The position numbers and the translations under genes are program-made. DNA of 64,000 nucleotides from Bacteroidia bacterium (lineage in GTDB: Bacteria > Bacteroidota > Bacteroidia > B-17B0 > Aurantibacillaceae), in assembly GCA_014378485.1 (NCBI GenBank), contig JACMNO010000092.1, positions 82,011-146,010 on the forward strand, read 5' to 3'. Below the pieces are notes generated by a model. That model saw only the letters and a program-made list of their open reading frames with translations. It was not told where the DNA came from and did not search any database. Below, in pieces: positions 43,274 through 51,019 of this stretch (position 1 is its first letter; every line of letters begins with the position of its first letter).

Positions 43274-45304
43274 ATGAAAAATAAATTCATGCAAAAATTA
43301 ATATTATTAGCATCTTCATTATTGTTGATGAACCAAGGATTTTCCCAGACGTTAACTCCCGGTATCAATTTATCATATATTGATTCTTCGGCTAACCCAA
43401 GAAATGATATTTATAAATTTGCCAATGGAAAATGGTTGAATACTCAAAAAATACCTGCCAGTGATGGAAGTTGGGGAAGTTTTAATGAGATTAATGAACG
43501 CAATATATCTAATCTCAAAGCATTAATCTCAGTAGTATCTGCAGACATGAAAGCGCTTCCCGGAACAAATAATCAGAAACTCCGTGATTTTTATTTAATG
43601 GCCATTGATTCTGTTAAAGCCGATAAAGATGGTATTAAACCAATTAATACTGATCTTGCAGCCATAGATTTGATCAAAACAAAAAATGAATTAATCAAAA
43701 AATCGGCGCAGCTCAATAAGAAAGGCGTGGGAGGTATGATTGGTTTTTATGTGTATTCTGACTTTAAAAACAGCAATGTGAATGCCTGTTATTTAACTCA
43801 AACGGGCTTAGGTTTACCAGATAAGGATTTTTATTTTGAACCTCAGTATGAATCGGTTAAAAACGAGTATGCCGACCATATAACCCGTTCTTTTGAATGT
43901 TCAGGAAATTATCCTGAATCTGCTAAAGCTGCTTCTGCTGCCATAATGAAGATTGAAACCGAGTTGGCTAAAATTTCGCAGAATGCTGTTGAACAAAGAG
44001 ATCCGCAAAAACAGTACAATCCATATACAAAAGCAGAGTTGATTAAATTATCGCCCAATGTTAATTGGGATATTTACTTTGCCGCCATTGGTATTAAAAC
44101 TCCTGCGAATTTGATTTTAAACCAACCAAAATATTATGAAGGGTTAAATGCGTTGATCAATTCTGTTTCTATTGCTGATTGGAAATTATTTTTGAAATGG
44201 AACCTGATCAAAACGGCATCTCCTTATTTATCAAACAAATTTGTAAACGAAGATTTTAAGTTTACCGGAACCATATTGGCAGGAAAGAAGGAAATAAAAC
44301 AACGGTATAAAAGAGCACAAGCTTCAACTGATGAAGCATTGGGAGAAGCACTAGGTAAGCTGTACGTTGATAAATATTTTGATGCTAATTCAAAAAAGAG
44401 GGTTAGTGAAATGGTGGACAATTTAATTGCTGCTTATAGAGTAAGAATCGAATCGCGCGACTGGATGAGCCCTGAAACAAAAATACAGGCTCAAATGAAA
44501 CTGGATAAGATCATTAAAAAATTAGGTTATCCTGACACATGGATTGATTACACATCTTTAACCATTGGTAAAGAATCATATTGGAAAAACGTAAGTGCCG
44601 GTAGAGAATTTCAGTATAAACGTATGCTGAATAAGATTGGTAAACCAGTAGATCGCATGGAGTGGGGAATGACTCCCCCAACAGTGAATGCTTACTATAA
44701 TCCAACATCCAATGAAATTGCTTTTCCTGCCGGTATTATGCAAGTTCCTTTTTTCGATGTTAATGCGGATGATGCTTTTAATTATGGAATAATGGGCTCT
44801 ATTATTGGACATGAATTAACGCATGGATTTGATGATCAGGGATCTCAATTTGATGCAGATGGAAACTTAAAAATGTGGTGGACAGAAACGGATTATAAGA
44901 ATTTCAAAAATAAAACTAAACTGATTATTGATCAGTTTGATAGTTATGTAGCTATTGACACCCTTCATGTAAAAGGTGAATTAACACAAGGAGAAAACAT
45001 TGCTGATATTGGTGGTTTAACAATGGCTTACTATGCCTATCAAAAATCACTTAATGGAAAAAAATCGCCCGTTATAGCTGGCTTCACTGGTGAACAGCGG
45101 TTTTTCATTGCATGGGTTCAAGGCTGGAAAACTTTGGTCAGAGATGCCTATTTAAGACAAATGATTGCTACAAACCCTCATTCACCGGGTAATTTTAGAG
45201 CCTTTGGACCTTTAAGCAACATGCAGGAATTTTATGATGCTTTTGGTGTTAAAGTAGGAGACGGTATGTTTAGACCTGCCGAAAAGCGTGTGAATATTTG
45301 GTAG
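43274..45304 (+). CDS. M13-family (neprilysin/PepO-like) metallopeptidase
   Basis: A 676-residue exported enzyme (signal peptide ending GFSQ). The zinc site is HELTH (His513, Glu514, His517) followed by the third ligand Glu574 in GENIADIGG, and the M13 C-terminal motif FRAFGPLSNMQEFYDAFGV is present. M13 peptidases cleave small peptides outside the cytoplasm. The start has two nearby Met (MKNKFMQKL); the first is the annotated one. Its upstream 71 bp and downstream 287 bp are AT-rich without genes. Confidence 0.92.
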   Translation: MKNKFMQKLILLASSLLLMNQGFSQTLTPGINLSYIDSSANPRNDIYKFANGKWLNTQKIPASDGSWGSFNEINERNISNLKALISVVSADMKALPGTNNQKLRDFYLMAIDSVKADKDGIKPINTDLAAIDLIKTKNELIKKSAQLNKKGVGGMIGFYVYSDFKNSNVNACYLTQTGLGLPDKDFYFEPQYESVKNEYADHITRSFECSGNYPESAKAASAAIMKIETELAKISQNAVEQRDPQKQYNPYTKAELIKLSPNVNWDIYFAAIGIKTPANLILNQPKYYEGLNALINSVSIADWKLFLKWNLIKTASPYLSNKFVNEDFKFTGTILAGKKEIKQRYKRAQASTDEALGEALGKLYVDKYFDANSKKRVSEMVDNLIAAYRVRIESRDWMSPETKIQAQMKLDKIIKKLGYPDTWIDYTSLTIGKESYWKNVSAGREFQYKRMLNKIGKPVDRMEWGMTPPTVNAYYNPTSNEIAFPAGIMQVPFFDVNADDAFNYGIMGSIIGHELTHGFDDQGSQFDADGNLKMWWTETDYKNFKNKTKLIIDQFDSYVAIDTLHVKGELTQGENIADIGGLTMAYYAYQKSLNGKKSPVIAGFTGEQRFFIAWVQGWKTLVRDAYLRQMIATNPHSPGNFRAFGPLSNMQEFYDAFGVKVGDGMFRPAEKRVNIW

Positions 45305-45591
45305 CGTTTTATAATATTTTTTTTGTCCTCTTTGTGTTGCTAAGTTGTAATTTTTGAAAATTTTAACTCAATAATTATTTTCATTTTTTAATTACTGAAT
45401 TCTTAATACTTGCGAAAAATGCAAATATCAAGAGGTTTAAATCTATTTTTTACTAATTTCCTGAAAGTATCCGTTCAGTTTGCTGATAATTGGCAATAAT
45501 CGTATGAATATGAAATTTGTCAGCGGTTTTCATTTTCCACAAGCGTTAAGTGCAATGTAGTTTTGATGAATAATTTTAAAAAACTAGAATC
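45305..45591. other. 287-bp gene-free stretch with one promoter-like element
   Basis: No ORF of note. TTTTTTTTGTCCTCTTTGTG at 45321-45340 is a word of the kind seen in other intergenic gaps. TAGTTTTG at 45558-45565 matches the -7 consensus and sits 26 bp before the next ATG. Confidence 0.4.
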
Positions 45592-46482
45592 ATGAAAAAT
45601 CAAAAACTACAAAACGGATTATTAATTTTAACTCTTTGTTTAACTTTTTGCGTCTCAGCGTTTGCTCAAGATATTATGACATTAAAAAATGGAAATGAGC
45701 TATCGGTAAAAGTTACGGAAATACACGAAAGGGAAATAAAGTATAAAGATTTTGCTAATTTAGAAGGACCTGTTCGAGTTATATATAAATCTGACGTTTT
45801 TTCAATTAAGTATGAAAATGGAGTTAAATCAGTTATTGATAATAATGCGCCTGCAGTTTTTAATTCTGTAACCGTTAATCAACCTACAGAGGTAATAATT
45901 AATAAAGTTGCACAAATCCCTGATCCAAAATTTGATAAAGACTCGTCAGACTTTGCTAAAACAAAACGTAAATCTTTTGGTGGGCCAAGAGTTGGATTAA
46001 CTTATATTTCACCTGGTACTTCAGCGGATTTTATAATCAACGACGGTAAAAGACCTTTCATTACCCAATTTGGCTGGCAATTTGAAGGCAGATTATTTAC
46101 TATTAATAATGGAATGTCGGGTATTGTCGAATTTGTTCCCTTAATTGGAGGAGTTGAACAAGGAATGTTTTTGCCTAGTGCCAGTTTTTTAATCGGATTG
46201 CGAAGTGGCGGTAAATTGCCTTTTGAATTTGCCATAGGACCTAATTTTTCAGTTGGAGCTGATTATAAAAAAGAAAGAATTGGGTCAGTTGGACTTGTTA
46301 TCGCACTTGGAACTAGTTTTAAATCAGACAATATAAATTTCCCTATTAATATTGCTTTGGTTCCTTCTATTGGAACGAATCATGATTCAACTGATCCATT
46401 AACTATGGAAACAAAAAGAACACACTATGAATCAGGTTTTAAAATATCTTTATTAGCAGGATTTAATTACAGAAAAAAATAA
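45592..46482 (+). CDS. Exported protein with shared N-terminal domain and outer-membrane-type C-terminus
   Basis: A 296-residue protein with a signal peptide (ending AFAQ). Residues 22-60 (DIMTLKNGNELSVKVTEIHE, then NLEGPVRVIYKSDVFSIKYENG) form a small domain that recurs in the next gene. The C-terminal half is a run of alternating hydrophobic/aromatic strands ending FNYRKK, fitting an outer-membrane beta-barrel. Function unknown. A likely promoter precedes it. The two neighbouring genes may be a functional pair. Confidence 0.65.
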   Translation: MKNQKLQNGLLILTLCLTFCVSAFAQDIMTLKNGNELSVKVTEIHEREIKYKDFANLEGPVRVIYKSDVFSIKYENGVKSVIDNNAPAVFNSVTVNQPTEVIINKVAQIPDPKFDKDSSDFAKTKRKSFGGPRVGLTYISPGTSADFIINDGKRPFITQFGWQFEGRLFTINNGMSGIVEFVPLIGGVEQGMFLPSASFLIGLRSGGKLPFEFAIGPNFSVGADYKKERIGSVGLVIALGTSFKSDNINFPINIALVPSIGTNHDSTDPLTMETKRTHYESGFKISLLAGFNYRKK

Positions 46483-46508
46483 TTATTTTAACAGACAAAT
46501 AATTTTTT

Positions 46509-47276
46509 ATGAAATTGATTTTTAATATATGCTTTATTTGTGCAATTATCTTTTTATCAAATTGTACAATAAATAAGAGGCATTACCGGGGTGGTTATAA
46601 ATTATCCTGGAACAAAACTAAGATTAAAATTAGCGATCAAACAAAAAATGAGGAAGTAGAACTGTCGCATTTAAATGATTTAAATAAATTTTCCGAACCT
46701 GAAAATGAGGATGTATTATATGCTTCGAGTAAAAAGTCGATTTATCCAACAAATAAGAAAAAGATCATAAACTCATTTATACTCCCTCAAGACAGTTGCG
46801 GAGACCTTATAACTATGTTAAATGGTGAGGAGATTAGCGTAAAAGTTATTGAAATAAATCAGAGCATTGTAAAATACAGGACGTGTGATAATTTAGATGG
46901 ACCATTATTTATCGAGTCTAAAGATAAAATATTTATGATTAGGTATGTTAATGGCACTAAAGAAGTTTTTCCGAAAACCACCTCAAAACCTGCTGTTAAG
47001 GTAAACACTGACAATAAAAATACAAAAGATGTTTTAACAGGAAATTCAGCAAAAAAGATAAACACAATGGCTTTAGTAAGTTTGATTTGTTGTGGAGCTT
47101 TTTTTCTTTACATCCCTTTAGTTCTTGCCCCAATTTTCGCAATAATAGCTTGTTCTCAATTTAAAAAGTATCCTGATAAATACAAAGCAAAAGGAATGGT
47201 TATTCCTGCACTTATTGTAGGCGCACTTATTGTAACCATTTTAGTTTTATTATTACTTAGTGTGATTATTGTTTAA
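46509..47276 (+). CDS. Lipoprotein sharing the N-terminal domain of its neighbour, DUF4190-like C-terminus
   Basis: A 255-residue protein with lipobox FLSNC (Cys19) and then the KRHYRGGYKLSW motif found in many Bacteroidota lipoproteins. A middle domain (DLITMLNGEEISVKVIEINQ, then NLDGPLFIESKDKIFMIRYVNG) repeats that in the 45592 protein. The C-terminus has two hydrophobic helices (ALVSLICCGAFFLYIPLVL and IPALIVGALIVTILVLL) in a DUF4190-like arrangement, so it probably spans the inner membrane. It starts 26 bp after its neighbour. Confidence 0.65.
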   Translation: MKLIFNICFICAIIFLSNCTINKRHYRGGYKLSWNKTKIKISDQTKNEEVELSHLNDLNKFSEPENEDVLYASSKKSIYPTNKKKIINSFILPQDSCGDLITMLNGEEISVKVIEINQSIVKYRTCDNLDGPLFIESKDKIFMIRYVNGTKEVFPKTTSKPAVKVNTDNKNTKDVLTGNSAKKINTMALVSLICCGAFFLYIPLVLAPIFAIIACSQFKKYPDKYKAKGMVIPALIVGALIVTILVLLLLSVIIV

Positions 47277-47394
47277 AATAATTGAATTCAAAATATCTAC
47301 TAACCCATCAGCGTTAATAAGTTTGATTGAATTATACCTTAGTTCCACTCATAATAAATAAATTTAATCTGTTATTATTAACTGATTAAAATAC

Positions 47395-48561
47395 ATGAGC
47401 GACATACAGCATTTTTTTACCCCGATCGAATTAGAAACTGATTCCTATTCTGAAAATCAGATTGGCAGATCAGTATATGCTTTCACTACTAATTCTGATT
47501 TCCCGGAGTTAACCGATATCGATATGGCGATTGTTGGTGTATGTGAAGATAGAAGGGCTTATACAAATATGGGTTGTGCTGTTGCTCCTGATAAAGTAAG
47601 GGATTATTTTTATTCATTATATCCGGGAAGTTTTAGGCCGCGCATCGCTGATTTAGGAAACATATTGCCTGGTCACGAAGTAGAAGACACTTACTATGCG
47701 CTTAAATCAACAGTAGAATATCTGATAAGAAACAATGTTATCCCCATTATAATCGGTGGCAGCCAGGACCTTACTTATGCGCAGTTTTTGGGCTATGAAA
47801 AATTAGAACAAACTATTAATGTAGTGACTATTGATTCGACTTTTGATTTAGGTAATCCTGAGGAAGACACTACGAATAATGCTTACTTAGGAAAGATCAT
47901 CTTACATCAACCTAATTTTTTATTTAATTATAGCAACATTGGTTACCAAACATATTTAGTGGATCAAACCGGTTTGAGTATGATGAACAAACTTTATTTT
48001 GATACCTACCGTTTAGGACAAGTGCGTGATGCGATTGAGGAATCAGAGCCAATTATTCGTCATGCAGATATGTTAAGTTTTGACATCACCGCTATTAAGC
48101 ATAGCGATGCACCGGCTAATCCGAATGCTTCACCTAACGGATTTTATTCCGAAGAAGCCTGCCAGATGATGCGCTATGCAGGAATGAACGATAAATTATC
48201 CTCGGTTGGTATTTATGAGATCAATCCTGAATATGATCAGCAAGGAAAGACTGCAAATCTTGCCGCACAAATGATTTGGTGTTTTATGGATGGTTTTTAT
48301 AATCGTAAAAGCGATTATCCTTCACGAACCAGCGCTGATTATGTAAAATTTCATGTTGTATTGCAGGAAGAAAAATACGAGATCAATTTTTTCAAAAGTA
48401 AAAAAAGCGACCGTTGGTGGATGGAAATTCCATACCCGCCAAGTAAAGGCCTGAAGTTTGAAAGACACACTTTATTGCCTTGTTCTTACAAAGATTACGA
48501 AATGGCAGTAAATAATGAAATTCCTGATCGTTGGTGGCAAACTTATCAAAAGTTAGCGTAG
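47395..48561 (+). CDS. Arginase/formimidoylglutamase-fold protein with lost metal ligands
   Basis: A 388-residue protein of the ureohydrolase fold. Alignment by eye: GGSQDLTYAQF replaces GGDHS (His to Gln), TIDSTFDLG replaces DAHxD (His to Thr), and SFDITAIKHSDAP replaces SxDxDxxDP (second Asp to Thr). So three of six usual metal ligands are missing and three Asp are kept. It might have become a pseudoenzyme or a binding protein. It has no signal peptide. The C-terminus is extended with aromatic residues (KFERHTLLPC, PDRWWQTY). It stands alone before mqnC. Confidence 0.75.
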   Translation: MSDIQHFFTPIELETDSYSENQIGRSVYAFTTNSDFPELTDIDMAIVGVCEDRRAYTNMGCAVAPDKVRDYFYSLYPGSFRPRIADLGNILPGHEVEDTYYALKSTVEYLIRNNVIPIIIGGSQDLTYAQFLGYEKLEQTINVVTIDSTFDLGNPEEDTTNNAYLGKIILHQPNFLFNYSNIGYQTYLVDQTGLSMMNKLYFDTYRLGQVRDAIEESEPIIRHADMLSFDITAIKHSDAPANPNASPNGFYSEEACQMMRYAGMNDKLSSVGIYEINPEYDQQGKTANLAAQMIWCFMDGFYNRKSDYPSRTSADYVKFHVVLQEEKYEINFFKSKKSDRWWMEIPYPPSKGLKFERHTLLPCSYKDYEMAVNNEIPDRWWQTYQKLA

Positions 48562-48568
48562 TTTAATC

Positions 48569-48598
48569 ATTCTGATCCGCCAGCAGGCAAATCAGAAT
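48569..48598 (+). repeat. Hairpin after the arginase-fold gene
   Basis: ATTCTGAT (48569-48576) / ATCAGAAT (48591-48598) with an inner GCC/GGC stem at 79-81 / 86-88. No T-run follows, so it is a repeat-like or weak terminator element. Confidence 0.4.
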
Positions 48599-48659
48599 AT
48601 CTAATAGTTTTTAATAGTTACACATACCCTAAATCGGGTTCAGGTTGACACCATGATCA

Positions 48660-48690
48660 AGCGCTTTTAAATCCATAAAAGGGCTTTTTG
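48660..48690 (+). terminator. Probable terminator upstream of mqnC
   Basis: AGCgCTTTT (48660-48668) / AAAAGgGCT (48677-48685) with one G-G mismatch, then a T-run to 48689. Confidence 0.5.
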
Positions 48691-48707
48691 TTTATCCAAT
48701 TATAGTG

Positions 48708-48715
48708 TACTTTTG
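48708..48715 (+). promoter_or_regulatory. Predicted -7 promoter element of mqnC
   Basis: TACTTTTG matches TAnnTTTG. TTTG at 48687-48690 is 17 bp upstream, shorter than the usual spacer. The mqnC ATG is 20 bp after the element. Confidence 0.45.
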
Positions 48716-48735
48716 TTTAGCAAAAAAATAAATTA

Positions 48736-49863
48736 ATGAATGTTCAGTCACTTTTAAAACGCGCGCAACAGCTTGATTTTTTATCAATCGAAGAAGGCAT
48801 ATTTTTATATGAAAATTCTTCGACCTCTGAGTTAATGTTTGTAGCCAATGAGATCCGGAATATCAAAAAAAGTAATTCCAATAAAGTTACCTGGCAGATC
48901 GACCGTAACTTAAATACAACGAATGTCTGTATCGCTAATTGTAAGTTCTGTAATTTTTACCGAATTCCCGGACATAAAGAAGCTTATATCACAGACATTG
49001 AAACGTATAAAACAAAGATTGAAGAAACTATTAAATATGGTGGAGATCAATTATTGTTGCAAGGCGGTCATCACCCTGATTTAGGATTAAGCTTTTATGT
49101 CAATTTATTCAAGGAATTAAAATCATTATATCCTTCTATTAAATTACACTCATTAGGGCCACCCGAAATTGCGCATATTACCAAGCTTGAAAAATCAACA
49201 CACACTGAGGTTTTAAAAGCATTGGTGGAGGCAGGTTTGGACAGCTTGCCTGGCGCGGGCGCTGAAATTTTAAATGACCGTGTTCGCAGATTAATATCAA
49301 AAGGCAAATGCACTGGCCGTGAGTGGTTGGATGTAATGAGAGCTTGTCACCAGTTAAATATCACCACGTCTGCTACAATGATGTTCGGGCATGTGGAAAC
49401 AATTTATGAACGCTTTGAACATTTGGTTTGGCTGCGAGAAGTGCAATCAGAAAAACCAGATCACGCAAAGGGATTCCTTGCTTTTATTCCATGGCCTTTT
49501 CAGGATGATGGAACTTTATTAAAGCGAGTGAAAGGTGTTTCAAATAACGTAAGTGCCGATGAATATATCCGGATGCTGGCATTAAGTCGTATCATGTTGC
49601 CAAATATTGAAAACATCCAGGCAAGTTGGTTAACCGTTGGTAAGCAAACAGCGCAAATCTGCTTGCATGGTGGCGCCAATGATTTTGGAAGCATCATGAT
49701 TGAAGAAAATGTAGTGAGTGCAGCAGGTGCACCGCATAGGTTCACATACAAAACTATCCAGGATGCCATCCGGGAAGCCGGTTTTGAGCCACAATTAAGA
49801 AACCAGCAATATGGCGACAGAGAGTTGCCAAAAGAAATTATTGAGCAGGTTGTAAATTATTAA
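48736..49863 (+). CDS. mqnC: Cyclic dehypoxanthinyl futalosine synthase MqnC (radical SAM)
   Basis: A 375-residue radical SAM enzyme with the cluster CIANCKFCNFYR (Cys65, Cys69, Cys72) and LLQGGHHPDLGL. The GGANDFGSIMIEENVVSAAG motif distinguishes MqnC from the related MqnE. It cyclises dehypoxanthine futalosine, the step between MqnB and MqnD, so three genes of one pathway occur within 9 kb of the window but not in one operon. It is 3 bp upstream of an SDR gene. Confidence 0.9.
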   Translation: MNVQSLLKRAQQLDFLSIEEGIFLYENSSTSELMFVANEIRNIKKSNSNKVTWQIDRNLNTTNVCIANCKFCNFYRIPGHKEAYITDIETYKTKIEETIKYGGDQLLLQGGHHPDLGLSFYVNLFKELKSLYPSIKLHSLGPPEIAHITKLEKSTHTEVLKALVEAGLDSLPGAGAEILNDRVRRLISKGKCTGREWLDVMRACHQLNITTSATMMFGHVETIYERFEHLVWLREVQSEKPDHAKGFLAFIPWPFQDDGTLLKRVKGVSNNVSADEYIRMLALSRIMLPNIENIQASWLTVGKQTAQICLHGGANDFGSIMIEENVVSAAGAPHRFTYKTIQDAIREAGFEPQLRNQQYGDRELPKEIIEQVVNY

Positions 49864-49866
49864 TGT

Positions 49867-50550
49867 ATGAATGTAATTATTACAGGAGCAAGCAGGGGAA
49901 TTGGTTTTGAATTAGTAAAACAGTTTTTGAATGCTGGAGATACGGTTTTTTGTTTGACCCGAAATTTAGAACCTTTAAAAAATATTTCGGTCATTAATTT
50001 AAAATTGATCTCAACTGATCTGTCTTCGCAGGTTGATATAGATGATGCATTAAAAATTATTAAAAGCGAGGTAAAGCATATTGATTGCATCATTAATAAT
50101 GCCGGCTCATTAGTCAATAAGCCGTATGAAGACATTTCATATAATGATCTTGAAAAGGTATATAAAGTGAATGTCTTTGCGCCTTATTATTTGACGCAGC
50201 AATTATTAAGTATTTTAGGCAAGGAAGCCAAATCGCATATTGTAAACATTAGTAGCATCGGCGGATTTCAGGGTAGTGTCAAATTCCCAGGCTTATCGGC
50301 CTATAGTTCTTCCAAGGCGGCAATTGTTGGATTAACGGAATGTTTGGCTGAAGAATTGAAAGATAAAAACATTTCTGTGAATTGTTTAGCGATTGGTGCG
50401 GTGCAAACAGAAATGCTGGCAGAAGCCTTTCCGGGTTATCAGGCTCCTTTGTCACCATTACAAATGGCTGAATATATTTTTGATTTCGCAAAAAAAGGAC
50501 AACTGTACTACAACGGAAAAATTTTACCTGTTTCATCAAGCACACCTTAA
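49867..50550 (+). CDS. Short-chain dehydrogenase/reductase
   Basis: A 227-residue classical SDR with cofactor motif TGASRGIG (residues 6-13), NNAG at the next strand and active-site SAYSSSKAAIVGLTE (Tyr-x-x-x-Lys). A likely NAD(P)H-dependent oxidoreductase of unknown substrate. It overlaps no neighbour: 3 bp follow mqnC, and the next exported-protein gene starts 1 bp after its stop. Confidence 0.9.
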   Translation: MNVIITGASRGIGFELVKQFLNAGDTVFCLTRNLEPLKNISVINLKLISTDLSSQVDIDDALKIIKSEVKHIDCIINNAGSLVNKPYEDISYNDLEKVYKVNVFAPYYLTQQLLSILGKEAKSHIVNISSIGGFQGSVKFPGLSAYSSSKAAIVGLTECLAEELKDKNISVNCLAIGAVQTEMLAEAFPGYQAPLSPLQMAEYIFDFAKKGQLYYNGKILPVSSSTP

Positions 50551-50551
50551 G

Positions 50552-51019
50552 ATGAGATTAATGATATGCATTCTGATAGCAGTTAACTTTTCTTTATCTG
50601 CCCAGTCTAAAAAAATAAAAGTAACGTTGGTTCAATACATCCCTTATTGTGGAGGTGCAAAGCCAACTGCGGAAATAATAAAATCTGCGGAAAAACCTGT
50701 TGCCTATGCCAACAAAAAATTGATCTATATTTCGGATAAGCAAAAAACAGATACAATTATTACTGATAAATCCGGTAACATCGTCAAAACACTTCCTTAT
50801 GGAACTTATAAGTTTTTTACACCGTGGAAATTTTATAAAACAGTTCCTCCAGGTACAAAGGAAAATAATTTACAGATGGATTGTTTAAAAGAGGAATGGG
50901 TAAAAGAAGATCTTAAAATCACTGTTTCAAAAAAGATAACAGTAGATGTAAATAATTTGAAGTATCCTGCATGTCTCCACAAATTCCCTTGTTTAATCAA
51001 TAAGCATTTACCAAGGTGA
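50552..51019 (+). CDS. Small exported protein coupled to a TonB-dependent receptor
   Basis: A 155-residue exported protein (MRLMICILIAVNFSLSAQ signal peptide), chosen from ATG 50552, 1 bp after the SDR stop; the longer frame from 50393 reads antisense-like over the SDR and is rejected. Mature region: YIPYCGGAKPTAE near the start, an IITDKSGNIVKTLPYGTYKFFTPWKF strand, and two late Cys (PACLHKFPCLIN), so possibly disulphide-bonded. The stop overlaps the next GTG start by 4 bases (GTGA), a translational-coupling layout, so it is probably a partner of the receptor. No function known. Confidence 0.65.
   Translation: MRLMICILIAVNFSLSAQSKKIKVTLVQYIPYCGGAKPTAEIIKSAEKPVAYANKKLIYISDKQKTDTIITDKSGNIVKTLPYGTYKFFTPWKFYKTVPPGTKENNLQMDCLKEEWVKEDLKITVSKKITVDVNNLKYPACLHKFPCLINKHLPR

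Noticed and set aside
48620..48660. TPP riboswitch before or opposite mqnC
   Set aside because: Only a CAACCTGA word and a small hairpin fit; the CTGAGA and TAATACC blocks needed for a thi-box are missing. Kept only as a low-interest finding.
50393..50551. Extended start of the small exported protein over the SDR gene
   Set aside because: The region codes for the SDR in another frame. ATG 50552 starts with a clear signal peptide.
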